Source of the DNA: Mesostigma viride
Lineage: Eukaryota > Streptophyta > Mesostigmatophyceae > Mesostigmatales > Mesostigmataceae
Length of the DNA: 64,000 nt
Direction of reading: 5' to 3'
Assembly: GCA_009746045.1 (NCBI GenBank)
Contig: RPFO01000082.1
Coordinates: forward strand, 1,914,841 to 1,978,840
Shown here: positions 44,478 through 57,955 of the stretch, piece after piece
How positions within the stretch are numbered: the first letter of the stretch is position 1
Layout of the letters: the number at the start of each line of letters is the position of its first letter
Translations under genes and position numbers: made by a program
Notes under the pieces: generated by a model
The model's input: only the letters and a program-made list of their open reading frames with translations
What the model was told of the DNA's origin: nothing
The model's database searches: none

Positions 44478-47400
44478 TCAGAACAGACGCTGCTTAGCGA
44501 GCATGGCAAACACTGCCTCTTTCTCCTGGTCAAACCTGCTTTGTGGCCCATGCTTTGAGGATGATCGCCTAGCTCCTGGCCTGCTTGTAAAGTCTGGTTC
44601 TGCAAACTCGTTCTCCTTGCCATCGATTGGTGAGACGTCCAGTGCCTTGTTCCTGGAAAGCTTCCTCCTTCCCTTCTTTGCTACAGTCTCCCCATGATTG
44701 GGCTGTGCTTGGGGAAGCATATCGAATTCAGGCACGCAGCTGACTGCACCACTAGCGGCACTTGGTCTGCTGGGCTTGGGCTTGGAACGTGCCTTGGCAT
44801 CCGTCAGCACAGGCGCCTCATCAGCCCCAGACTCTAAAACCATGAGGCACTTCGCCAGCGTCACTTCAACAAGGCCAGTCTCCGCCTTATGTCCTGCAGT
44901 GCTGTGCTTGATGGCCTGCACAGGAGGGCCATTACATGACACCGTGGCCACCTCTGCGGTCCCACCAACAGCTTCTCGCAAAAGCACCTCATTCGCCTCT
45001 GCTGCCGGGTCTGCCCTTGTGGCATGCGAGCCCGGAACAGCCAGTGGTTCCGTAAGAGAAGCATTTTGACTGCCATGGGATGCACCCAAGCTATGGCCGC
45101 CCCGCCAGCTGACCATGGAGCCACCATCACTTAGGGGTGGACTATCTCTGATGAGCTCAATCTCCACGCTGTCGTCCCCTACAGTCTCCTCATCTGATCG
45201 CTCATCTGTCCCCTCATTAGGCATGGGCGTGCCAGAATGGGCAACACTGTCCAGTGGAGGCAAGCGCGATGACGAGAGAGGTGAGGTGCATGCGGAGGGC
45301 TCGCCAAGTGCACCGGCTGGTGGTTGGCACGTGGCCGCACACGAAACAGAGTCACCCTCTTCTTCCGCGGTATCCACGCCATCGCAGATGGCAGCAGCAA
45401 GGGGACGCACGCCCACCAGTCCAGCCATCACCGCAGCCACGGTTTCCAACGTCAGTGCCTTTGAAATGGGCATGGGCACCTCAGCATGGTCACTGCGGGG
45501 GAAAGCATGGGCGACCACCGCAGTGTCCACGCCAGGCTGAGGGCAGGCGACGGAGGAGGTGCCCTGCGTGTCGAGAGGGCCGTTGGTGCTGGCATCCACA
45601 GGGCATGCATCAACCCCAGGCAGCTCAGCTCCCAGGTCCTGCTCCGGAGCATCACTCGTGAGGCTGGCAGCAGTAGGAGGGCGCAAGCAAGGCATGGATG
45701 CTGGCGCGGCCTGGGGGCTCACGGGCAGCGCAGTGGGTGCCACTGGGTGGCTCGTCGGGCTGTCAATATTAGTGCCGCCAATGTCGAAGGTAGTAATAAT
45801 AGTGCCACCAAGCTCGCCAGACAGCCCACTGCATGGTGACGCTGCGACGCCACATGCACCATTATTCATATAGTCAGACGATGGTGTGGAGAACATGGGA
45901 GCCACACTTGCATCGTCACAAGCATGCAACCCGTGGATGATACTTGCATCGTCACAAGCATGCAACCCGTGGATGATACTTGCATCGCCACGAGCAGCAT
46001 GCAACCCCTGGATGATACTTGCATCGCCACGAGCAGCAGGAGGCAAGCCAGCGACCGTGGCAGGGTCCATTACCCCAGTGTCCGGCTCGGCGGCAAAACC
46101 GTTGCAGTCACTGGCTGCACAGGCGAGACGTGGCGACCGACTCAACCACTCGCCGGCATCATCCCGTGGCACGTTGCAGGCCACCTCGCTGATATCTCCC
46201 CTTGCCTCGTCAATGCCACCTAGCTGGTCCGCACGACATGGCGTCGTCCATCCTGCACTCCTCTCCTGCTCCGCTGCGCTCGCACGGCCCGGCGTCACGC
46301 TGCCTCCCATCAAACCAGCACAGCCAGCTGGCGCAGCCAGGGGAGACCAGACGCCGTCTGTGATGGGCAGCACGCCTTCATATGCTGCCGCTTTGGCAGG
46401 CAACCCCTTGACAGGCGGCGTGGCAATGCGGTGGCCACCTGATGGCGTGCGCGGCGTCTCTGCCCCGTCGATGCACGCCAGACCACTGCACTGCTGCGGT
46501 GGGCGCGGGGGCATCTCACGGAGACAACACGAGGACCTTGCCTGCAGGCAGCATGAGGGCGCTGGCACTTTCTGCACATCTCCGTCACCTGCCACGCTGC
46601 TGCCAGCACAGGTATCGCCCATGCCCTCATGCAAACGCCCCGCCGCATCCCTGCCAGCACGCCCAGGCATCGCAGTTGTCACGGCAGCGGCCCTCTCGCC
46701 ATCCGGCGACGCCACCTGCATGCCACCATCTTCAGGAGGCAGCGGCAGTCCCTCCTGAATGGGGCTACTGGCATCCGCGAACGAGGAGTCTGCGCTTGCG
46801 TAGTTGGATCCAGAGGGCATGCTGTCCAGGCCACATGACTGGTTCAAGGGGGAAGGGGACTTGTCACAGGCCAGGCTGTCCAGGCCGCAGCCGTCCATGG
46901 GTGTGGAACCAGACATATCGCAAGACCTGGTGTAAGGCCTGTCCTGAACGAGTATCGTGTCAGGAGGATGGCGATTGGGAGTGGCTACCTCGTGTGGCGC
47001 TCGCGAGCATGCGTCCATCTGTCGTGTTGCCTCAGCCTCACCGCGTGCAGGGAGTATGCCCCATGATGGGCTAGCCACAGGGCGTGGAGGGGGGATCATC
47101 ACCAACCCGGTGTCCCGCGGCCCCACGGCAGGTGCGCCACCCACAGGGACTGGTGCAGAGCAAGCTGGGTCACGAGTGGGGAGCGGGGAGAGGACCTGAG
47201 TGGGGAACGGGCATTCCAGGACGACCGAGTTAATGTCGCGAGTCACTGCCATGGCGCCACCAGGCAATGCCGCCCTCGCGTGGAACCCACCAGGGTGCAT
47301 CGCTGTGGCATCCCTGTGCCATGCCACGTCACAATCGGCACCATCGGCGTCCCACGCTGTCACAAGCTTGGGCGAATCAACATAACTGTCGTGTGACAGC

Positions 47401-49000
47401 TGCTGCAGGAGAGTTGGATCCGAGAGACCTGGCCGCGTGCTCGACAGACCATTACCCGCACTAGACAGCGCACGCTGCGTCGCCACGTCCGCGGCCTGGA
47501 GCGCCGTCTCGTGTGCACGCATCGCCAACGTGGAGGCGTCGGCGTCACTGCCCGCGGTGGCCATTATGCCAGCGATGGCAACCGCCCGCGCACGCTCCGT
47601 CATGCTCCTTGGTGGGATGGGAGGCACTGGGTGGCCGGCCCCTGGAGCGGTCCAACTACTTGCAGACGCGGCGGCGGGAAGATGGGCCGACGGATGGGAA
47701 TGGCCCATTGAATGTGAACCACCTAGTGTCATGGTGGAAAGTGCCGGCATTTGGGAATGATATGCCAGATGTGAATGGCCCCGTGTTCCAGTGTCCTTGG
47801 CAAGCGGGCAAGTGGACACCTCTGCATGTTCAATAGCCGGTGTGGTGGCATGAGCGCCGTGCGTTTGCTGGCGGACGCCACCAACCGCATGGCCATCGTT
47901 GATGCCGGCTCTAAGAGGAAAGGGAGGTTCCGCCGGATGGGAATCCTTGCTGGGCGCAACGGGGGGCCATGCGCCTAGCTCGGCGGCTATCTGCTGCTGC
48001 AGGAGATGTTCGTGGTTCTCCACCATCTCCAGGGACAGCCCAGGGATGTGGTGGATGAGGTCAGATAGCCCGCACTGGCGCGCACACTGCAGGGCACGCC
48101 AGCGGGAGAACGCGGTCGCCTGCATGGCGAAAGGGTGGGCGCAACATGGTGCACATAAGGATACAAGTATGGGCAGAAGGACGGACAAAAATATGCAACA
48201 ATCAGGCAGCTCGTCAGGAGCTAGGACGTGTGGGTCTGTTGGCGCCCACGCGGTAGAGAAATGGAACGCAGGGCAGGCACCAAATAATGCCCAAGGGTGC
48301 AGCTGAGAGCTCCCAAAGAGCGAGTCTCGGGCTCCTTGTGACGCTGCACGCAAGGGCCCAGGCAAGTAGGCTGCAGGAGAGATAAGATTTTCGAAGACTA
48401 AACGCACCTTTTTGTTTTCCACTTGAAACGAGAAGTTCAGCAGAAAGTTGATGGCCCGCTTGGGTTCCTCGTCGGAAAGGATCATCAGTATCTGTCTCTG
48501 CAGTTTCCGATAGTCACCAGAGCAGATTTTGAAATTTTCACATTTGTTAATCAGAAAGGTGACGTGGGGTTCTCGCTTAGGGGCCATGCGATGAGTTTCT
48601 GCACAGGACTCTTTGGATGCAAGTGTATTACCTGAACTCGAATATCCACGGAGGCCAGCATGGAATGATCCAAGGGACCTCTCGCAGAATAACTGTGTAG
48701 AAGCTCCGCCGCTGGCAGTCGAAGCATAGACGCTGCCGCTACGCGTCTCAAAGTAGGACCCTCTTTACCATACGCATTCCCTACTTCATCTACGAGGCGA
48801 TGAAGAGGCCTCCAGCCTTGCCCTTGCCATGTTCGAAACAGAAGGTTGCTTTCTTCTTGTAAAGCAGTGTCTACTGCCTCGTACAGGCGCCCCAGCAGTT
48901 CGGTCAGTCCAGGCTGCTCGTTTCCAGAGACAAGGAACGCGAGCCCTGCAGGCAACAGCAGACTCCGTAGTTCCTCCATTATAGTATGAGTTCGTAGCAT
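44478..49000 (-). CDS. Large mostly disordered protein, three exons
   Basis: Proposed exons (minus): 49,000 (or ATG 48,979)-48,632; 48,497-48,408; 48,119-44,478. Donors are CAG|GTAATA and AAG|GTGCGT, acceptors CTGCAG and ATGCAG, phases all 0; about 1,360 aa. The first ~190 residues look folded and helical (MEELRSLLLPAGLAFLVSGN, RQILMILSDEEPKRAINFLL, LSDLIHHIPGLSLEMVENHE). The remaining ~1,150 are Ala/Ser/Pro/Gly-rich and disordered, with an internal repeat 'DASIIHGLHA' four times (about 46,020-45,900). The C-terminus is basic (SRPGARRSSSKHGPQSRF, ending LAKQRLF). I do not recognise a family. Nuclear or cytoskeletal scaffold roles are both possible. Confidence 0.6.
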
Positions 49001-49497
49001 ACTAGATGATGCTGAAGGCAATATCTTTGACACGCTCGCATAATTTGAATGCTTCTATCTTCTGGGAAGTACCAAGCAGGTGTGCCTTCCCATCTCTGCC
49101 ATTGTAAGTTTCCTGCCCCCGTCAGTCGGTCTCACAAGCTATCATCCTAGCCTTATAGCTGCTAGCCTTATAGCTGCAAGCTGCACGGTAAAAATGCGGT
49201 CATGTCCTGTTGGTAAGCATTGGTAAGGACGCTCGGTCCTGGCTCGTCAGGGCTCGTTGGTTCTTTTTTCTGCGGGTTTCGAATGCAACGGACGTCGCCA
49301 GTCGCCAGGCAGCCATGGCGAATTCAAGCTCCAAGTCGCCAGTTCCGCCGAAGCCGTCCATCCGTCGCGAAAGGCTCGACCGCTAGCCTGGCGATTGGCA
49401 GGTAGAGTCGAAGACGCCGCGATGCAGCAGTGCGCAGCGGAACAGCGGAACCACAGACAATCTGCGCAGTGCGCACGCGAGCGAAGATACTGGGCTG

Positions 49498-49533
<36 letters not shown>

Positions 49534-50691
49534 CGACAACAACTGGGCCAGGACTGGGCTGAACAAGGCTGAGCATCGAGGTGCGCACGGCGCGACCAGC
49601 AATTGCCCATGCGTTCAGGTAATTGCCTAGAATTCATAATTAGGCCTGTCCTAGCAGGATTTGTAAACATATTCCACTTGCCAGTTGCCAACGGCCTCAT
49701 CAGATCTGAAGACTAAATTAGGGCAGCCATGAATTACGTGTCATCGCCCATATTGGCTGATGGCACGACGTCTGCCAACAAAAATGCCGGGAGGACGTGC
49801 TTGTAACATGCTATGGATTAGTCGAGCGTAAAACTTCCGTGATATTGACCTAGTCATCCAAGCATTCCATTTTTCTCACATCGTGGGGAAATGTGGGGAA
49901 ACAGATCCCTTGCAAGGGCGACTTAGTATTTATGCTAAATGGAACATATTCATGCACACGACGAAAAGCATGCTGCCTACAGCTCCTTCACCGTTTATGA
50001 CCCTGTCAAGGTTGCAGAGCGGTGGGAGAGATCGGGAAAATTGTAAGATTTCCATTCAACATATACACGTGCTTTAGAGTTATCCCTCCAATACTGCGCG
50101 CCTAGCCTTAGCTAGCTTCTTACTGTACAGAGGACTGTTTGTACGCATATTTTTAAAATCGCGACGTGGAAAAAGTTTTTAGGGTATCGTGCATTCGGCT
50201 AAGTGCGTGCGCAACCGGCGCTGTTATGGTGGACGGCTTTGTCTTCACAGAGCCTCTTTAAACATAATTTCCACAGTCACGTCCATTATGTAACGTTATA
50301 TGCATTGTCCACTTGCAGTAGATACTTGAACCACCACCACAATGCAGATGCAATGTATCAGCTTTGAGTTTCAAGTTTGCGAGTTACAGTGCCGCGGCAG
50401 TTTTCCATCAACCATTACCTTCCATGCTGGGACGTCGGCTTGTACTGAATTGCAATTATTACGTCAGGCACTACACTTGTTCACGCGGACATAAGCTCAC
50501 TCGGAGAGATAAGCGACTTTCCTACATCCATTACTACATCACTTTCCATAATCGACTTTCCTACACGCTTTTGTTTTTTGCTCTCATATATTCTTTTCTC
50601 TCTTTCCATATCTCCACTAACATTTTGCCCATCACTGCACACGTACCTGGCTGCTTAACTCCTTGCTGCCGCTTGTGCCCTGGGAGCACAG
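49001..50691. other. Intergenic region with (AAC)n
   Basis: An (AAC)n tract lies at 49,499-49,536. No gene seen; open frames are short and lack splice support. The promoter of the minus-strand gene starting at 49,000 should be at its left end. Confidence 0.5.
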
Positions 50692-53600
50692 GAGGAAGGC
50701 CCCTTCAGGGGCCACGACAAGCAGGCCATCCATCATCCCTGGTAGCGTCGGCAGGGCGGGCTTCCAGGCGACTGAATGGCGCTTCCTGCGCGAGACCACC
50801 CCCACCCCCAGCAGTGCCTCGCCAGATTCTTTTCGAGCCCATGAGTATGCCGGGCATGCATACCCTCCATTCACAGACAGCAACATGCCCTTCAGGGGCC
50901 AGCCAGTATATCCCGTGCCTCCCGCCACGGCCCACCTTGCGGGCTCTATGCCGGCACGCCGCCCCTTTGCGTCCATGGATGGGAGAATGGGGATGTTGCG
51001 CCAGCATGCCAGCCATCCGCGTGAGAACGGGGGAAGCCAGGTACGAAGGGGGCGAAATGGATGGGTCGATGACATGTGAAGGTTGAGCGGCGATGAAGGG
51101 TGAAGGGCGAGCGGCGATGAAGGGTGGATGACGGGCAGGCACGGCATGGGGGAGGGTGGGGGATGGGTTGGAAGGGAGTAGATGCAGCGCAAGGGGGGGG
51201 AGCGAAGAAAGCTCGGGAATGGGCCGGAAGTTCCCAGCGATTCAGCGAATGGGATAGGAGGCAGAAGGGAGGGGTGCCAGGGGGAGAGAGGGGGGGGAGG
51301 GGGGAGGAACATGGGTTGCCCGGGACCCCCTGTGAGATACCCGTGGGACCGACACGCCAGGACTGGGAGCATACATAGGGGATCGCAGGATGCCCCAGGC
51401 TGCCTGTACCCCAGCCCGTTACCAGCTGGTGCTTCTTAACCAATCACCAGCTGGTTCAGAGTGGTATGACGAAGCTGCGGAGATGACTCACTTGCTCATT
51501 GAGGTTTCCAGGCCATCATGTGAGAGCGTGTGGACCGATTGCGGATGGTGAATAGGGCCAATCAGAATCGATGGACCGTGCCATGCCATGCCTCGACCCG
51601 GACACGCACCAACCCCAAATAAGCAAAGATGCTCACATCACGATAAGTTGTCTCCTTGACATCACCATACGTTATCTCCTTGACATCACCATAAGTTGTC
51701 TCCTTGACATCAGCATAAGTTGTCTCCTTGACATCACCATAAGTTGTCTCCTTGACATCACCATAAGTTGTCTCCTTGACATCACCATAAGTTGTCTCCT
51801 TGACATCACTATAAGTTGTCTCCTTGACATCACTATAAGTTGTCTGCTTGACATCACCATAAGTTGTCTCCTTGACATCACCATAAGTTGTCTCCTTGAC
51901 ATCACTATAAGTTGTCTGCTTGACATCACCATAAGTTTTCTCCTTGACATCACCATAAGTTGTCTCCTTGACATCACTATAAGTTGTCTCCTTGACATCA
52001 CTATAAGTTGTCTCCTTGACATCAGCATAAGTTCTCTCCTTGACATCACTATAAGTTGTCTCCTTGACATCACCATAATTTGTCTCCTTGACATCACCAT
52101 AAGTTGTCTCCTTGACATCACCATAAGTTGTCTCCTTGACATCACTATAACTTGTCTCCTTGACATCACCATAAGTTGTCTCCTTGACATCTCTATAACT
52201 TGTCTCCTTGACATCACCATAAGTTGTCTCCTTGACATCACTGTAAGTTGTCTCCTTGACATCACCATAAGTTGTCTCCTTGACATCACTGTAAGTTGTC
52301 TCCTTGACATCACTATAAGTTGTCTCCTTGACATCAGCATAAGTTCTCTCCTTGACATCACCATAAGTTGTCTCCTTGACATCACCATACGTTGTCTCCT
52401 TGACATCACTATAAGTTGTATCCTTGACATCACCATAAGTTGTCTCCTTGACATCACTATAAGTTGTCTCCTTGACATCACTATAAGGGCTGCTGCCCGA
52501 AAAGCAGCTAAATAATGAAACACGGATTGTGTCGTTTGCCCTGCCAGCCGGTTTGGCGGCCAGATAGGTCGTAGCTTTCTCTCACCCCAGCTGGCACAGC
52601 ATTTTTCCCGGCCTGCAGCTGTTGCCAACCCTCACCCCATGGCTCGTTCGGGCCATGTTGAAGGCAGTGATAGCTGCGAACAGTGCCTGTTCCTGCTGGC
52701 CGCGTGCTTCGTCTCTCCCGCATCCTTGCGGTTTGGGCTCCTCTCCTGGGTCTCACCATTACCCAAACGTAATTGCTCACGAATGATCACAAATGCTCAC
52801 AAATGATAGCAATTGCTCCATGGCCTGTTTGTGCCCCCCCTGGAGACCTGATGCAGGGGGGCGCCCGGCCAGGCTCATCGGGGACCATCGCTCTGCGCCG
52901 CTCCTTGCAACACCCTACTGGCCGCCGCAACTCGGAGGGCTGGATGGCGGGACACCGCACGAGTGTAGGGGGCAGGCCCTATGGGATCGCCAGGGATGCC
53001 GCATCGCCCCCTGGTGGGTCCCGCCCGTCCTCGCAGCGACGTAGCGCCACGGTGTACGGCCCTCGAGGCATGAGCGGTGCGCCTGGCAACCACGATCACC
53101 CAGCGGCCGACCACGGTTATTACGATGAGACCCGTGATGACGAGTTCCGTGACGGAGGCGGCAGTGGGCACGGGTACGGGTACGGGGCGGGCGGGGGTGA
53201 CATGCATGGGCAGACCAGCCGCGAGGGGAGTGCCCACGGGCCCAGGGAGGGAGTGCACGGCAACGATCATGGCGCGTGGCCTACGCCCAAAGTCCAAGGG
53301 CGGCCCCCCGCGCCCAACCGGGGCCTTCCCTTCGAGGAGGTGGTGGAGTGCACCGCGCAGGTCAAGTGGGAGGGGGAGGACGACATGGACGGTGACTACG
53401 AGAGCGCAGAGGAGGGATCAATACGGGCGCAGTGGAGGGGGGAGGAGGGGGTAGAGGGTGGCGATGAAGCGACGACAGGAGGGCTGAAGCATCGGACAAT
53501 GCGTCACGCGGGGGAGGCCGAGGATACCTCACCAGCGGAGGGGGATCCAAGCGAGCCGGCATCACCCGGGGAAGGCGAGCCGGAGGGTGGGTCGGCGTAC

Positions 53601-54455
53601 CCCAGGGAGGGGGGTCCGACGTCCCCCATGGTCTCCTCTCGGCCCAGGGTCCCCCCCTCGCGGGTCACCGAGATATCTGGCGGCACGCTGAGTGGGCTGC
53701 ACGACACGATGCAGAACGTGCGCGCGTCGTTTTCCTCGCAGGCGGGGCGCGGGGGGGCTCGGCGGCGGGGGTCAGGGGACACCGCGGTGGGGCGGATCGT
53801 GGCCGAGCTGGAGGGGAGCAGCGGGGAGGGCACGGGGGGGGAGGGGGGGGGGACAGGTATAGGGATCAGTAGCTCCGACAGTGACAACTCCAGCGTGTGC
53901 TTCGTGACGGAGGCAGAGGCCAACGGGGGCCGGCAGCGGCGCCGGTGGAAGAACCCGGCGCATCGCGCCGGTGGAAAATCCGCCATGGGCAACGCCGGGG
54001 CAGAGTTCACGGGTATGTCCAGCAAGGGCTTCTTCGCCCGCCGTGGGATCTCTCGAGGGAACGCCGTGCCAGGTGCCGGGATCAGCAGCAGCGGGGTCAG
54101 CAGGGGGGGTGAGACGGCGCGGCGCGGGCGCCAGCAGCACCCGGTGGATCGCGAGATGGCGGGTCTACTGGACGGGCTGAGTAGCCCGGGCATGGGGGCG
54201 GATGCGAGGGACAACGACATGCCTGTGCTGGTGTGGCGGCCGAGCGCTCGGGTCAAGTTGCCTCTGGGCTTGCCGCCCGCGTTGTTGGCGGAGTTGGGCG
54301 ATGAGGAGGATCCGGCCCCGAGGGGTTTCTTGACCAGTCGGCGTGCGGCGCGGTCCTCCGGGGCGCTGGGCAGTGACGAGGATGACCAGGAGGTGGCGGC
54401 ACAAGTGGCGGCGATGTACAGCCTGGCGGATGGTGGCAAGGCACGCTCGTGGTGA
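50692..54455 (+). CDS. Disordered Gly/Arg/Ser-rich protein, two exons found (5' end not placed)
   Basis: Exon 50,692-51,040 (acceptor AGCACAG, donor CAG|GTACGA) joins exon 52,857-54,455 (acceptor ATGCAG) in phase 0, giving at least 648 aa. Exon 1 reads RRKAPSGATTSRPSIIPGSV and TEWRFLRETTPTPSSAS. Exon 2 is Gly/Glu/Ser-rich with acidic clusters (EDDMDGDYESAEEGS), a Ser/Asp casein-kinase-like block (ISSSDSDNSS), and a more ordered C-terminus (DMPVLVWRPSARVKLPLGLP; EVAAQVAAMYSLADGGKARS). If exon 1 is wrong, an ATG at 52,851 could start a 534-aa product. No family recognised. Confidence 0.45.
51637..52490. repeat. 24-bp minisatellite in an intron
   Basis: About 35 copies of ACATCACCATAAGTTGTCTC + CTTG with few variants (CACTATAAG, GTCTGCTTG). 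The period is a multiple of three, so both strands show long stop-free frames (ITISCLLD... and MSRRQL...); these are not credible proteins. Confidence 0.9.
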
Positions 54456-55307
54456 GGAGGGGGGCGCTGCGCCATGCACATGATCCATGCACATATACAT
54501 TATCGAATATACATTATCGAATATACACTATCCAATACATATACATTATCCAACACCTATACATTATCCAATATACGCAACACACATGATATGGCCGGTG
54601 GTACACAAAAGATACTATACTCCATCCGGATTACACATTGTGCAGAATACGTTACTCACTAGACTTTGCACAGTGCATGATAGGCGATGCACGATCGACG
54701 CATTGCCATCGCTGTCTTTGTATGGTGCATGTTGCGCAGTGCGCCGTAGGCAATGCATGATCCTCAATACCCATGATGCAATACACTTCGGTAGCCTTCG
54801 GCATTTAAGGTAAGGTCGTGCAAGAGATAAGAGACAAGGAACGCGACATGCGGCACCATGCACAATTTGTGGCACATCGTACACTATCGCGAGAGGAGGA
54901 CACTGTAGCGAGGTACAGGACATAGGGGGCAGGTGGTCGTGTCTGGGAGAGACAGGCGCGTGCGGGTGCAGGTGGTGCGCTGATGGGCTGGGCTGCCGCC
55001 CTGCACCACAACCTTCTAATCTTGCCCATTTGAGAGACCTCTGTGCGTGCCAGGGGAACCTGGCAGCAGATCAAAATATGCTGGGAGGCTGCCTTGTATA
55101 CTTGGGTGGGGGCAGCTGGGTACTGTATTTCTGATTCTGGTAATCCATTTTCCATTTTTCGTGGTACCATTTTTCGTTACCTTGATGACTGGCCTCCGGC
55201 TGCTGCAGTGATCTGGTTGGCACCTTGTATACGTCATTCATGGGATGTGCAAGCGTGCTAATCGATGGAAAGCATTCATGGGGTGTGTTTGGATCCCCCC
55301 CTTGCAG
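54456..55307. other. Intergenic or unresolved 5' part of the FAM47-like gene
   Basis: Short direct repeats ATACATTATCGAAT/ATACATTATCCAAC at 54,497-54,575. An upstream exon of the next gene with a two-base carry should lie here but I could not place it. Confidence 0.35.
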
Positions 55308-57955
55308 GGTGGGCCCCAGGCACTGCGGGACGGTTCCGGGGGAGAGCCCGAGGAAAGAGAACGCCCGGGTATGCGGGACCGGCTTGCCGGTGGTGGGGCA
55401 CAGGCTGGCTGGTTGTTGTTTCTTTAGGGCATGTCAGCTGCAGACGCTGTGGTTCTTGTATATCCAGGATGGCAACGGGCAGAGCCTCGGTTTGCGCGCC
55501 GGATGCCCGTGTGTGCCATTCTGCATGCTGCCTCACAACTACCTCCTTTACGCCAGCTACCTTAGGCAACCCCATTCTGCATTGCAAGGGAAATATGGCA
55601 CGTAGTTGAGGATAGCGTTGTACGTTACTCTTTGCCATACCCCCCCATACGTGCATACATATTCATTTTGTGTGTTGTCAACACATCGCCATGCTTTGGT
55701 CCCGTGCTGCTCTTCCCTCACGGCCGTGCATGCCCACCTTGCCAGTATGGCAGCTGGTACATTCCCCCCAAGCTGTGGAAGGAGGCGGCCGAGGGCGTGG
55801 ACTTCCTGTCCCACAGCAGGCGCCCAAAGGACGGCCACCGGGGAGCGGAGCAGGCGGTATGCGTGGCCGGGGGCGTAGGCTTGACGAGGGCCGCCCCTCG
55901 TAGGATCAGGAGTTGCCTGATCAGATCAATAGGGGGGAAGATAGGGGGTCATCTGAGCACCGCCTGCCCTGCTATTGACTTGTTTTGGGCAAGCCCTGGG
56001 CCTGACTACGGTCGACACGTTCTGCCAGGAGTCCTGAGCTGAAACCCTGGTAGTACCCTTTCCACTGGTGTTCGTGTGGTAGTACCTGAGCGATGCTGGC
56101 ACGATGTTTTGACACCCTTGAGACTTGAGTAATGTCTAGGTAGGTAAGTAATGGTAATGTCAAGGTTTCTGTCAAGGCTGCTGCTGTTTAGGGGTTACTT
56201 GTGGGCAAGCGTGCTGCGGCCACGGACGCATTTCCTGGATGTCGTGCTGGGCCCAGCCAACAGCAAGGTTGGCGCCCTGTCGGCGTACGTGCTGGTTTGG
56301 AATTCTGTGCATGCACGAGGGGGAGGGGTCCTATACGTTTTGCTTTCCAGCAGTCTATTTCCTGTGTTGCACGCCTTGGTCGCTCACTACACGAAGGCTG
56401 ATGTGTTCTTTCTTCCCCACATGTGGTGTGCGCCCTTACCTGCGTTTTTCATCGTGTTCTTGACGTTCATGATATCCATACGATTCCGCGCTGGATGGAG
56501 GCCAGCATGAGACGCACGAGTACGAGGCCCAGCTCACCAAGCAGCTCTCGTCGCTGTACAGCAGCCGTGTCTACAAGGTGAGTGCGCGGCCTCTGGCGCT
56601 GAAGGGTTTCTTGTCTCCATCGTACGTGTGGGAATTGCAGGCATGCTTGGTTGTGTGTGGTCAGGCGGGCCTGGTGGCCGCGGGCTTCCACTGATTAGGG
56701 CTATGCCAATCAGGCTTCGTCACAGCAACGGTTTAACATAAAGGAGACAACCAGCGCAGGCCAGAAATCGGGAGAATCCGGACCATGGTAGCTCGAGCCT
56801 GCCGTTATCTTGTCCGCGTGTTCGGGTCGTTCAGGATGATGAAGATGAATGGTGATGGAAATGTGTAGCCTTGTGCATTGAAATTATGGCTGACTTACGT
56901 GTAGAGCGACTAGATGACCTATACGGTGGGGCCGGAAACAGCATGCTTGATCAGGGCGTGTGTTTCGAGCCTAACTGGCCGGGAGTGTCTAGTGGTGAGC
57001 ACCATTGCTGCGATCGCTCTCCCACCATTTACGAGGAAATACCCACAACATGTCTGATTCATGAGCAGCAACTTTGGCACCTTCACAGAGCAGGACTTCC
57101 AAATCACATTTAAGTTAGATTTTTTTACAACACTACAGTATACAATACTAGTAGTATTCTCTAAGTCAAATAATCAAGATGGCTTAATTAGTGACTCATT
57201 AGGAGGTGGCTAGGGCACACCGGTTCCACTAGGACGTGTACAAAGTTTCGTCGCGCTATTCCAAGTATCAGTGTATGTGAATTTTGTGGACATGCATAGC
57301 TGCTCATTTGATGAGTCGTGAAATGGAGAGCTTGGGCAGATATGCTATCAGAAGCTGCAATAGACAGATAGAGCAACTGTTGCCTTGCTGACTTGATATC
57401 AGTTGGGAGGTCGTGGCTGCCGATCCGTCCTTTAACATAATAGGCAGGCAGCGCTGATCATAATTCTGCCGACCTGAAGCAAGCGTCCTGTTGCTTTGGC
57501 GGCCCAGTTGTAGGAGACGTGCTTGTGTCTTCTCGTGGAAATCGGACACGCATGGTGGACTTGATTGCGATGTCTCCGATTGCAAGTTTCCTCATGCGTG
57601 CGTTTGAGAATCCAAACACAACGAATGACCCATTACCTGCCTGGCTCGTCGTTTTTGTGGTGCTCATTAAGCCAGAAGGCAATAGCGCAAGTCACTTCAT
57701 GATTTCTAACCTTGTATGCCTCCACGGCATGCCTTATTATGGCTGGATGTGGACCGGATTTCCTCAATTGGGCAGGATTACATGAAGAAGAACAATCTCA
57801 GGGTGCCACACTACCTCCAGGCGGTGGACGACTCGAAACCCAGCCCGAAGAAGGCAGACGGGGCCAACCCCTCCGATCTCCCAGTGATAGGAGACAAGAA
57901 AACGGATCGGACACCGTCTTCTGATAAGAGGATATCTCGCGATTCCACAATGTAA
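55308..57955 (+). CDS. FAM47-like protein, 3' four exons
   Basis: Proposed exons 55,308-55,368; 55,746-55,856; 56,506-56,577; 57,776-57,955. GT-AG borders and phases agree. The protein reads ...RKENAR, YGSWYIPPKLWKEAAEGVDF, HETHEYEAQLTKQLSSLYSS then RVYK, DYMKKNNLRVPHYLQAVDDS, and a Lys/Ser/Pro-rich tail ending SRDSTM. The 'YG-WY-PPKLWK' block followed by 'L-SLYSSR-YK-(Y/F)-KK---RVPH(Y/F)L' is the signature I associate with the FAM47/FAM47E family, thought to act in cilia or chromatin. A family B repeat (56,741-57,050) sits in the last intron. The 5' exons are missing from my model. Signature match is by memory. Confidence 0.6.
56741..57050 (+). repeat. Family B copy in the last FAM47-like intron
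   Basis: GGAGACAACCAGCGCAGGCC through CCACCATTTACGAGGAAATA. Close to the copy at 21,499. Confidence 0.65.

Noticed and set aside
48599..48631. A 33-bp intron joining the upstream frame to MAPKREPHVTF
   Set aside because: Too short and out of phase; the acceptor at 48,498 gives a normal 134-bp intron in phase.
51571..52628. Frames of >300 codons on both strands (ITISCLLD and MSRRQLMV repeats)
   Set aside because: Product of a 24-bp tandem repeat whose period is a multiple of three; no non-repeat domain attached.
53504..54481. 325-codon minus-strand frame
   Set aside because: Antisense of the Gly/Ser-rich exon 52,857-54,455; the plus strand has better start, splice and end signals.
57519..57785. 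88-codon plus-strand frame upstream of the last FAM47-like exon
   Set aside because: Lies in the intron; the downstream exon in another frame matches the family signature and splices in phase.
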